NCBI GenBank assembly: GCA_032719365.1
Contig: CM064873.1
Location: 32,217,742 to 32,281,741 of the forward strand
Length of the DNA: 64,000 bases
Source of the DNA: Prinsepia uniflora
Lineage: Eukaryota > Streptophyta > Magnoliopsida > Rosales > Rosaceae
Reading direction: 5' to 3'
Under the pieces are notes generated by a model, which had not been told where the DNA came from, made no database searches, and saw only the letters and a program-made list of their open reading frames with translations. This document shows positions 25,701 through 36,113 of this stretch, in pieces. Each line of letters opens with the position of its first letter. Position 1 is the first letter of the stretch. Made by a program: the position numbers and the translations under genes.

Positions 25701-26315
25701 CTTTGTGGACCAGCCTTGCTAGCCTTGCACGCCTAGATTAAGTGGGATTTTTCAGAAATTATGCCATGGAGTCCAGCTAGGAAAGTTGGCCAAAAGATCC
25801 ATTAAAAGAAGGGTTCCTATCCGTTCTTTGGAACCCAAGAAACTAGGATTTCTTGCCTTATCAAGTTCCTACTTTTTAGGGATTTGGGGCAGCTGTCCTT
25901 TGGACGAATTTGCCTTCCCTTTGCAATGAGGAATTACATGGATTGACTTGGCTAAGAAGACCTAAAGATTTCCTAATCAGATATGAAATTAAAGATTGCA
26001 AGAAACAAGGGAAAGGAAGTTTCTTGGAGGCCAATAAACTATCAAGATCACGGCTAGGGTTAATTTACCCTTAGCAGCAATCATATTCCCTTTCCTTTAT
26101 TTTAGGGCTTTTTGATCTGATTTGGAATATAATTAATTGAATTCCTATTCAAAAGATGAAGTCAAGAAGTGGAAACAAGAAAGAAAAGAAGACTCCTTAT
26201 TGAAGGAGGATAAAGAATGCAGAAAAGGATGTTTGATGGCTACAATTAGTTTTCTTCCTATTTTGGGTTTTGTTTTTCCATTTCTTTTAGGGAGATGCTA
26301 GGGCAGATGTTATGG

Positions 26316-26327
26316 GATATAAATAGT
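26316..26327 (+). promoter_or_regulatory. TATA box of the LTR
   Basis: GGATATAAATAG about 435 bp before the LTR end, the only strong TATA motif in this LTR. Confidence 0.5.
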
Positions 26328-26768
26328 TGTTTTCTCATTGTTTTTTTTGGGTGGGGTGGGGTTGAATTTAACTTCCTAGGTCCCAAAACTCTGTCAAAAC
26401 TCATACTCAATTTATATACATAGTTTAGCCGTATTTTATTATTTTTATACTTTTGGATTCAAGCTTGTGCTAAGGAGGACGTGAGGCTTGGGAGAATAAG
26501 AGTGTTTGAGCCCTTTTTCCTACTCCTTGATATTCTATAGTATTTTTGTTTATTTATTCTTTTACCATTTTATGTTTCTTATGCATTTAATTATGTTATT
26601 CGTTTATTCAATAATGTTTGAGTAGTGTAATTAGGGCTAGGGTTACTTGAAGCCCTAGCCATGTTAGTTCGTGTTTGATTTCTGGTTCTTGATTATGATT
26701 GTTATGTATGACCGTAGAGGTTTTGCCTAGTGAATCTTTTGTGCTTGGTAAAATCTCTATCAAGTTTT

Positions 26769-26784
26769 TGGCGCCGTTGCGGGG
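26769..26784 (+). other. Primer binding site (tRNA-Asp type)
   Basis: TGGCGCCGTTGCGGGG, one base short of the usual Tat/Athila site TGGCGCCGTTGCCGGGG, seven bases after the LTR end. Confidence 0.85.
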
Positions 26785-26891
26785 TACTTGTTCCTCAACG
26801 ATGTCCATTTTATTTGATTCCTTTGACTTAGTGGTTTTTCTTTTTGTTTTGTATATAATTTTTTGATTTTTTTGTGACGTGTCTAGGTACC

Positions 26892-27446
26892 ATGGAATCG
26901 TGGAATAGCTATTATTCTTCTCAAGGTTAGGCCTACGAGCCCTATGCAAACATTCCTTCGGTTCCAAGTAATCAAGGGGGATGGGCATACCCCTAAGATT
27001 GCATGTATATGCCTGAGCCTTACAATCAGCCCTATATGGAGCCATACCACCAAGGATGGAGTGAACCAGCACCATACACTTGGAATCCTCCTCTTTTGGA
27101 TCCTAGCCTTGTCCAACCTCAAAAAACACTTCGGGATGCACTAAACGAGACCCGATCTCAAAGAACACTATGGGAAACCCTCTTAGAGGACAAGGAACTA
27201 AAGCACCTTCGGCTTAAACTTCTTCGGGAACCCGATTGGGATGACGAGGATAATGATGTGTATGTCCCTTTGCCACCCACGGACAGCACCAGTGAATGCA
27301 CCTCGGGTCATGCTCTTGATGTTCATGAAATAGAACCAAACCTGCAAGCATTGCACCAAGTTTTGGCCGAGGTCCCTGAAATTCCAGCACCTATCCTTGA
27401 GGTCCCTGAACTTCCAGCACCTATCCTTGCTGCCTCAACTCCTTAA
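26892..27446 (+). pseudogene. ORF1 of the non-autonomous element (Tyr/Pro-rich N-terminus), broken
   Basis: The frame opens at ATG 26892 (MESWNSYYSSQG) and is broken by in-frame stops after codon 12 and at about codon 35; it is then open from 27003 to 27446 (147 residues). The N-terminal part is rich in Tyr, Pro, Gln and Trp (YNQPYMEPYHQGW), the middle is charged, and the end has two copies of a VPE-L/I-PAPIL motif. The position right after the primer site fits a gag-like or LARD-type protein. No zinc knuckle. Confidence 0.55.
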
Positions 27447-27499
27447 GCACCTCTTATCCTTACTTTTCCAAGGCCTTACTTATCCTTATCTTCACCATT

Positions 27500-27737
27500 T
27501 ACGTTCCTTACTCAACTTAGGTGTTTTGGTGAGAAATTTGATGTTGTGCCTAATGGTTTGTGCAGGTTTAATGATACTTGTAGGAGGCAAGATGAAGGAA
27601 GTATCAAGATGGTGGTATGCACCTTTGAGACATTCAGCTCCACCCAAGGCTCAAGACCACGGCCTAAGCAACCCAAGGACCCTCCATGGCCCCCACATTT
27701 CGAACATTATGCTTACTTGTTTATTGGGATCAAGTAG
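27500..27737 (+). pseudogene. ORF2-like segment of the non-autonomous element
   Basis: A frame open at 27546-27737 reads a Cys-containing segment (PNGLCRFNDTCRRQDEGS) ending in PHFEHYAYLFIGIK. It is in a different frame from ORF1, so a frameshift may join them. No known domain. Confidence 0.4.
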
Positions 27738-29534
27738 TTTTTACTTATATTCAAATCTTTATTGTACTTGTTCCCTGAAATGTTAAAGTCTAGGAAGTGG
27801 ATTTCTACTTGTAGAACTAATCAATTCATTTATGTTGTAGGCAAGATACCACTAAAGGAGTGCCAGGTTTGGAGCCCCTCAAGTGCCTCTTGAACCGCAA
27901 GCATCCTAGGTGCTCATCTTTGCCCTAGTTTGTTCCCTCTTTCATGTGGACGTTTTTTACCTTCTAACTCATGATTTTGTCTTTCTTTTATGCTCAAAAC
28001 ATTGAGGACAATGTTTCATTTAGGTTTGGGGGTACTGGACTTAAGTTTAGGGGTACACAACTCAGTTTCTGTTTTGAAATGCTTGCTGTTTTTTTTTTCT
28101 TTTTCTGCTCTTATTTCCTTGCTGTTTTTTGTTTTTTGTTTTAAATTCTTTGCTGTTTTTTGTTTTGTGATGCTAGTTTTTATGCCTAAACATGTTAATA
28201 TGAATGTATATAACATGAGAATTGCTTGAACTTACTAAGAATCATTGTCATTGCCATTGAACTCACACTTGCACTTCACGATACCATAATCAAGTGATTA
28301 AGCAACCAAAACAATTGAATTTGAGCATGCTTAGAATATTAGTGGAGACTACCATTGTGAGATCTTTGAGCTTGATTTTCTGAGTAATCTACTTGTTTCT
28401 ACTCTCAAACACTCATCACTTTGTTCTTAATTGCATGATCTCTGTCTATTTGCATTGATTTTTAAAGAACCATATCTATTGGATGCTCTTGATTTAATGT
28501 GTAATTGTTTATGAGATGTGATATAGGCTATGTGTGTTTTAGCTCCTAAAGGCCCTTCTTTTCCCTGTCCAAATTGCATGCTCCTTAAGCCCTTTTGAAG
28601 CCAAACATTTAGCCGTTTTGTTCTTCACCCACAATATGACCTAACCAAGTTTTGAACCGTTCGTAATGGCTACACCCTATAATCTAAACTTGTGTCAAGG
28701 CTGCATCAAATGAGATTCATGGTGAGGAGGAAATATGTTGATGTTTTGTGCTACTTATACTCATGTGATGGAAGTATGTTTGAATGGAAAATATCGTTCG
28801 TTTATTTGTAAAGCGGATGATCTTTGCTCAGCTCATCTATAAAAAAAATGTATCAAGTTCAATAGTAAAAAGAAAAAAAAAAAAAAAAATTTGTGATTAG
28901 AAAAAAAAAAGAAAAAAAATAAAGCAATGAACTTAGAGTTGAGTCAAGTGAGCCAAGTACCTCAATTAGAGCATTGTTGTGAGCTTAAGCACGGTTTTAT
29001 CATCTAGACTCAAGGTCCGAGTCATGACTTCTCATGCCTTGATGCGGTTTAGGTTCTTTGAATTCCAACTTTCCTTTCTAAACCTATGAACCTAGCCCCA
29101 TTACAACCCTTGAATGAAGACCTATTGATCTTGTAAATGGTTATGCCTAGTAAGGATTAGAGTCAAGACGAAATCTTTCTAGGGTGTTTAGATGACGTTG
29201 TTTTCTAGTTTGATCATTTGGGATATTGGTATAAAAACTTGACACCTTGAGTTCACGGTTTTGGCATGTTTCTTGGTTTGTGTGAGTTTATTTTCTATTC
29301 TTGATTCTTATTAACTTGTTGATGCATGACTTCTAGCATCCTTTGTGTTAAGTAAAAGATAGGTGAACCTAGACGTTTAAATGCTTATCATATCTAGGTG
29401 AACCTAGACGTTTAAATGCTTATCTTATTAACTTGATTCTTATTTTCCTCCTACTAAGTGAACCTAGACGTTTAAATGCTTATCATATCTAGATTGAGTC
29501 TTTTATTTCTTTTTTGCTAAGGGACTAGCAAAAG
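27738..29534 (+). other. Noncoding 3' part of the non-autonomous element
   Basis: Holds the motif GAGGACAATGTTTCATTTAG near 28005, A-rich runs at 28858-28922 and three copies of a 30-bp repeat. The pattern is usual for non-autonomous plant elements; no gene seen. Confidence 0.5.
29362..29491 (+). repeat. Three copies of a ~30-bp repeat
   Basis: GTGAACCTAGACGTTTAAAT followed by GCTTATC at about 29362, 29398 and 29458; the first two are adjacent and the third is about 25 bp away. Confidence 0.9.
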
Positions 29535-29547
29535 ATAGGTTTGGGGG

Positions 29548-29735
29548 TCAGGAAAACATAACTCGGCTATGGACGTCAGAGACACTATCAAACCACAACT
29601 CAAGGAAGGTAGTCCACCATATCACAAATCCAGAATCACACAATCACACACATCACTAGCCTCAGGATTCGGAGCCCTCGGCTCAATGTTTGAGACTACT
29701 AATCAACAAGCACCATATACCAAGGTCACATCACA
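29548..29735 (-). repeat. Duplicated segment of the surrounding minus LTR, left of the gypsy element
   Basis: Collinear with about 24892-24996 (TCAGAGACACTATCAAAC, GGTAGTCCACCA, CCAAGGTCACATCACA), with an extra block at 29629-29705. It continues at 38827 after the inserted element. Confidence 0.8.
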
Positions 29736-32642
29736 TGTAACGACCCGAAAATTCGAAAAAGGAAAATTTGGAAAATTTGAAGGAAAATGACGATTTTGCC
29801 CCTAGAATTGGGCAAACGGTTGACTTTTGGTTCGAGCGGTCAAACGGACTTTGACCGATGACTGTGATGTAGTTTGGGACGTCACGAGTTCATAGACAGG
29901 TGGCATGCCCAATTCCGACATTCGAGGAGAAAGTTATGATGTTCGGAAGTTTAAGGGTAATTTGGTAAATTGGTTAAAAGAGGCCATTTGTTGACTCTTT
30001 GATCGGGACCGTGTTTGGACTTTCTGTAAGTACGGTTGGGTAGGTCTCAAGACGCTGAATCCGTAGACAGGCGGCATGCGTCAATCGGGGTTCAGATGAA
30101 AAAGTTATGGGCTCGAGAAAGTGAAGGGCATTTTGGTAATTAGCCATGAAAGGGCATTTTGGTCAATTGTCTTTTAAGGGAGCAGATTTGTCCTTTAGCT
30201 AATGTGATGAATTAGCAAATTGAGTGACTCACGTCGTTCTTTAAATGACACTTGTCACTCTGCAGGTAACAATTAGTGGCCTGATGTGCTGTTGATATTT
30301 GGATAATTAGCCTGTTTGAATTATCACCGTGTGTATCCTTCAAACCAAAAACAGAGACCTCCATATGTCCATACAAAGCCAGCAGCAATTCTCCTCTAAT
30401 TGATGACAATTAAGAAGGATTGAGAGAGTTCAGGCGAGAGATTAAAGGGATGAAAAGAGGGGAGGAAAAACTGAAAACCATGGAACCCGAATTCACAAAC
30501 TTTCATTACCTTTCGATTTTGGGTTTTGTAAATCAGACACTATTTGATCAAATTGACCTTGGATTGAGTCTCCTGAGCTCAAGGCGAGCTGAAACCAATC
30601 AAAAACGAAAGACAAGGACGTCGTTTTGGCCTAGAACGAACATGGCGGACTTTGGAAATTTTCGAGCTTGAGTTGGCATAATTGGGGGGAAGTTTCGTGG
30701 AATTGATTTCAGAATCATCCTTAGAAGGAGTCTACGATGCTGTGTGACTAATTAATTGAAGGATTGGATGATACTTTGATCAACTTAGACGATGAACATA
30801 CCTTGAACTCTTAGAGCTTGATCGAATGACCTCAAGGTAAGGAATCACAAAATTGAATGTACAGACCCTTAGTTAAGGTTAAACCGATACTATTAGTTGA
30901 ATCAATTGAAGGATTTGAACGGAAATTGGCAGGATTCCAACCGGGTCAACACGCGGGCTAAAAGACCCATTTTACAGGAATCCGAGTGAAGATGGTAACT
31001 GTAGCAGTTACTGTAGTAGCGCGTGGACTCACGCGCAGCCGCTTGCGGCGGCACGTTGGGGAGCGTGAGTGGGAATCCCGAGGTGAGTCCAACATGACTT
31101 TTATCCTATTTAATGTAAAGAACATTTTGGCACTAGTTTCAAGGAAATCGGACACCATTTCGATATTGTTTCGAGGGTCCGAACGTTTAAATTACGTTGA
31201 AAATACGTATTTAAATCCCGAAAAAAAATTGTGGAAAATTATATGAGGTATATTGAGATGTTAGTGACCCTCGATAATGATTTTGGACAGGAATGGTGAC
31301 TTCTAAAAATTACGGAAAAACGTGCAGCTCGGAAAGCGAGCGATATGGACGGTGTGTGAGTGAACTTTTGTTTTCTACCCTGAATGCATGCATATATGTT
31401 TTAAATGTTTTATGATATGATTTGAAATGATTTGGCATGATTGATGTTTCGATATGATGATTTCTGGATTTTGGAAATATTATATTGTTTTATATGATTT
31501 TGGGCACGATTTTCGAGAAAACCATGATATTGTTGTTTTGGGCAAAGGCCCGGAATTGAGATTGGTTTTGATTCGGGTTATGAGTCGGGAAATTGATTTT
31601 ATGGATTTGAAATGCTTTGTGGATTTATGTGAAAATGGAAACAGAGGTTGCAGTTACGCGGATTTGCGTGAAATTGATATTTTGGGCGTGAGACCCAATG
31701 AAAATGTGATTTTGATGGGATTGGTATTTCCATGTGATTACATGATGATATTGATGGTTTTCGGATTTGTGAAATAATCGGGACTCTGGTTTTATGGATT
31801 TTACGGAAATTATGTTTGGGATGAGACCCTATGTTGAAAATAGTTTTGATTTCAAATGCAACTGTTTTTCACTGGTTTTCATGATGATGATATGTTATGG
31901 ATATTAGGTCTTTCGGGGTGGAATATATTTCACCCGGAGTGCACCCTGGATTGTGGATATTAGGGTTTCTGGTTGGGATTGTGTTTCCCCGGAATGAACC
32001 CTAGAGATAACGCTCGCCTCCGAGTTGGATGTGTGTACCCCAGAGAGGTCACGTAGCAAGGTCTGTTTTCGTGCAGCCGAGGAAGGCTCGACTCAAATCA
32101 GATGTGCTGGATTATATGGAGATCGATCGGTGATGGGTTCACGACGATCTGGATTGTCGGCTGGTGATGTGTTCACAGCGGCGGATGCTCGGATTTTGAG
32201 CGGTCCTTGAGCCTATTTGATTTGCACGCGTTGTAGGGATAACGTGACTATATGAGATTGGAGATGAGACTGTATATGGAAATGAGTCTCGTGGTTTTTA
32301 TTGTTCATGATTTGTGCTTTATGGACGTTTGTGCCTAGATTTACTTTGCTCATGATTTATGATATGCCTGCATGTTTTAGAAACTGGAGGGTAGGAATGT
32401 ATTTTGATAAATATATTTCTAAAACTTGGTTTTGTCCACTCACACCTTCTGTGTTTTTATTGACCCTCCAGGTCGTGGCGCGATGATCGAGGCTGATGGG
32501 GAGGTGGAGGCATGAGTGGGCACAGGTACGGTTATCCCTTGTTTGGCAAGTGTTGGGGGCAATTTCGAAACTTCAGTTGACTTGTCAGACAGGAGCAGGA
32601 CCGGGCACGGTTGTCTATGTTCTTCGGGGACAGGTCTTGTCA
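29736..32642 (+). repeat. 5' LTR of the Ty3/gypsy element
   Basis: TGTAACGACCC to GGTCTTGTCA, 2,907 bp. Two tandem U3 modules each begin GTTGACT (29819 and 29990). GC-rich hairpin near 31030, arms GTGTGAGTGAAC (31354) and GTCCACTCACAC (32434), stem CTGGAGGGT/ACCCTCCAG around the second arm. Confidence 0.93.
30420..30671 (+). other. Open frame inside the 5' LTR, 83 codons
   Basis: Reads a basic start (MREFRREIKGMKR) and a segment SLLSSRRAE. A closely similar frame is at the same place in the 3' LTR (36797-37069). No domain known to me. It could be a leader-encoded peptide or chance conservation since LTRs start identical. Confidence 0.3.
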
Positions 32643-32645
32643 AAT

Positions 32646-32657
32646 TGGTATCAGAGC
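32646..32657 (+). other. Primer binding site (initiator-Met tRNA)
   Basis: TGGTATCAGAGC, three bases after the LTR end. Confidence 0.95.
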
Positions 32658-32685
32658 ACTAGGTTTCTGATTCTGTTGCCACATC

Positions 32686-35600
32686 ATGCCTCCGAAACGT
32701 AAGCCTTGTGCGCGACCTGGTAGTGAGACGGGTATTTGAGGGAATATGAGACCTCGTGATAGACCTCGGAATGAGATTGACCCTGGATTGGGGGTCAGAT
32801 GTTAATTAGTGTACACTGTGAACTACTAACTGTTAAACACGGATTTGTGTGGGTCCCGAGAATGAATGAGCCAGAGGCTAGAAAGGTAGCACAAATGGGC
32901 AGGTTGGACCTGGGATGAGATTATGCTCAGTGAATTCCTTAAGTGGAATGTATGTTAACGAGTCTAGAATATGATGGGATATTCCTTAGGCCTTATGGGT
33001 TGTATCAGATGTGATTCACCAGCAGAATTTTCTCGGTGATTGGGTATTCCAATGATGGCACAGATACTTGTTATGAGATTGGACTCAAAAGGAGTCAAAA
33101 TTGGACTTGAAATGAGTCGAGATAGGAAAATGGGACTCAAGGTGAGTCAGGATATTGGTTAGGACTCGAGATGAGTCATGGTAATGTATCAGGGCTCAGG
33201 ATGAGCCGTAAAGGTTAAAATATAATTATGGTTTTTGACACGGCCGACCATTGATTGAGGAATGTTTGGCACCTGGGATGCCAAGGATTGGAATAGGACC
33301 AGATACTGATGGGTTATGAATGTATGGATTGGCATTGTTTAATCATGTTTATTAGACTTATGGAATTGGATGGGTCGTGTCAATTTCACTTAATGATTGA
33401 AAGTTCAGGCAGAGACCCGTAGTACTCAGAGATTTGGACTTAGGAGATGGTCCAGTGCAGTGGGACGCCAGTTGGGTCCACTGGGTGATAAAATGTTAAG
33501 GTTAATTGTTGCTCATCAGTGTGAGTCGTCTGGTCACATCATAAAGAAAATGGTATATTGATTGATACAATGATATGGTACTGTTGGGGTGCAATGGAGC
33601 AGGAATTGGCTCATGCAGTGATTGTTGATGTGACAAGCGAGGGAAAAGTTGGTAGGCCCGTAATGGACCGTAAGGGGCGTGGTCGGATTGGGACCACATG
33701 CCCGAGGATTACAGTTATTTAGTAGGAGCCCTGAGTAGCCCCTTGAGCGATGACATTACTTGTGGTCATGATGTATGTATTTGGTAGGTCCCGGGCTATC
33801 TACTCTTCCATGTTTTGATATTGTACATTGGACGGATACAGAGATGTCTATGATTGGTTAAGTTATGGAAGTCGGTAAGCCGACTAGAGCTCTGGATGTG
33901 ATAAAATTAATGATAATGATGTGGTAACCTTGGTAAGGTAATTATATATTGTAAAATTGGTAAAACTTAAGGGGGTTAGACCTACTGATGTGAGGTTACC
34001 CAGGATGACAGGTGTTATTCGCCTAGTGGTTGACCTAAGGTATTCTTGGACTTGGATGATTTGGATGTAATCCTTGAGATGGATTGCTTAATGACTCAGG
34101 ATACCTCTATCGAGTATGTCGTGAGAGAGTAATATGTAGAGTCCAGGATTACCAGAGGTTGTAATTCAGGGGGACTCGACGATGTTACCCTCTAGAATGA
34201 TATTGAACCTCACAATTGATGGACTGTTGGTATGAGGTAATCAAAGTTCACTGGTCAAATGTGTGGCATATGTGATTTGTGTATGAGATGCCTAATCATG
34301 GCTAATAATGTACAGATTTTGGAATATGTTTCCTGAAATTTTTCCAGGATAAGAGATTGAGTTTACGATGATGATCATGTCGAGTATATGAGTTGTTTCT
34401 CTGACACTTTGGTATGTGGCACCTATGGGCTCATAAGGATTGAAGGTGCACATATACGACTTGGCGGACACGGGGTTCATTCGGCTTAGTGTTGCCGTGG
34501 GGAACCCAGTGGTATTAAAAAGGAAAAAGGGATGATGGTCCTAGCTTACATGTCGATTATGGGAAACTTAATGAGGTAACAGTATGGGATAAGTATCCCT
34601 TATCATGAGCTAATGATTTGTGGTTCTATTGGAAATATGTGATTATGAGGCCTCATGAGAGTGGCCAATCGAGTGATGATTAACAATCATGAGTAAAAGA
34701 GAACACATGAGTAAAAGAGAAAAATATATGGTTGAATGAGTGTTAGGTCTGGTCGACTAGAGTAGGTCTGTGAAACATATACGACGAACAGTTGGGATTC
34801 GTGTGAATCCTAGGAGAAACAGATGTATTGGCCAATGGAAATTGCCACAGGAAAATATGAGTTGTTTTAAGATTGGATGGGTACCATAGAGGATTGTAGA
34901 GGGGTTCTCTACAATGCTTTTCTAGTCATGGTGATTGCCCAGAAGGAGGTCAGAGTTAGTAGAAATGAGAACTGAAATAGAATAATGGTGAGTGGAGAAA
35001 CCATGACTTATGTTCGATGTGACCCTTTCTGTGTGCATAATGATATGTCAATATGAGATTTGGGATTTGGTGAGGTGTGCTTCGGTAGCATAGGGCTGGG
35101 ATTACCGATGCTAGCTGAACCCTCAGGAGTTTTACTTTCCTTGCATGATTTGGAATTGACTATAGTGACCCATGGATCGAGTATGTAGAGATCATACCTT
35201 TGGGAAGTAATGTACGAGTATTGTATTGACCATCAGGATTAGAAATGATTGATAAACAGAAAAGCTTAATGTGTGATGAGACGATGGTCAGGATACATTG
35301 AGATTATAACCGCATTGTCAGGTCGGGTATCATTCATGGGGAGGCTAATAAGATAGCCGATCGAGAATTAACATGTTTGATAATGTAAGGATATGTGAAT
35401 CCTATTATTGATGGAACTCCATAGGATTGGAGTGGTACATGATGTTCGAACATTCGGACTATTGGGGTCTAACTGTAGGATCATGCTTCGTGTATGATGT
35501 TGGATAGAGTCGAGGTTAAGGAATGGATATGATTTATGATATCGTATGAATGATTGTATTGAGTGCCATGTATTGGCAGTGGTAGGCATCAGTGAGGCCT

Positions 35601-36065
35601 ATGATGATAAAACAACAAAAGAAAAAGTTAAATTCATTATGCTTAGTGACCTTGGAAAGGGGGTATGGAGTGATCGACGTGATGAGGGGAATGAGTTCCC
35701 GATTTATTGAACCCTATGAGGTTATTGGCTTGGTGGCCTAGTGACATATGTGTGGTGATGTACGCCATTGGACCATGTCATGAGTGAATGACGTGTGATT
35801 GGGATGATGACACTGGTACTTGTGATTTTTGGATTGTATATACTCGGACGTTGAGCGAGGCTACGTATCTTGAGTAAGCTTGAATATGATTGCCCGTGGG
35901 GCAGAGGTTTATAGAGAAGATTTTATCGATATTGATCGAGGGATGAGGACTGATTTGCCTGATTTCGATAAGCTTCATTATGAGGTATATACGGTTGAAC
36001 CAGAAGGGTATGCGGTTGATTATATTTCTGGTTCACATATATATGCTTCGGGAGAACTGTCGTGA
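32686..36065 (+). pseudogene. Decayed gag-pol of the Ty3/gypsy element
   Basis: A gag-like start ATGCCTCCGAAACGT lies at 32686. A CESSGH segment at 33520 may be a decayed zinc knuckle. DLDDLDVILEMD at 34049-34084 resembles the protease-end DFDVILGMDW block. LADTGFIRLSV (34461) and, downstream, YGKLNEVTVWDKYPL match the start of reverse transcriptase. HDLEL at 35144 and RRW at 35279 match RNase H. The order protease, RT, RNase H is Ty3/gypsy. The integrase part is short (about 0.7 kb). Frames change repeatedly and stops are frequent, so no protein is made. Confidence 0.85.
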
Positions 36066-36097
36066 CACCTACTAATTGGAATTTCGAGGACGAAATT

Positions 36098-36113
36098 CTT
36101 TAAGGGGGTAGGT
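36098..36113 (+). other. Polypurine tract
   Basis: TTTAAGGGGGTAGGT immediately before the 3' LTR, preceded by AATTTCGAGGACGAAATTC as is usual for this group. Confidence 0.85.

Larger units (their letters stand above)
25210..26762 (+). repeat. 5' LTR of the non-autonomous element
   Basis: Begins TGATAAGTCACG, ends CTCTATCA. Contains a (GT)39 microsatellite and a TATA box GGATATAAATAG at about 26316-26327. Confidence 0.75.
25210..29547 (+). mobile_element. Non-autonomous Tat/Athila-like LTR element, 3' LTR missing
   Basis: A 5' LTR (25210-26762) is followed by a tRNA-Asp-type primer site, a coding-like segment with stops, a conserved noncoding part with GAGGACAATGTTTCA...GGTTTGGGGGT, and a purine tract at 29535-29547. 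The next base belongs to the surrounding minus LTR, so the 3' LTR has been lost. No protease, RT or integrase was found, so the element depended on others. Confidence 0.75.

Noticed and set aside
27990..28229. Hydrophobic 79-codon frame as a membrane peptide
   Set aside because: It reads a T-rich noncoding segment of the non-autonomous element (CTGTTTTTT runs); hydrophobicity follows from composition.
32646..32657. A tRNA gene
   Set aside because: Only the 12-base primer complement is present, next to an LTR end; no tRNA body. The same holds for 15551 and 26769.
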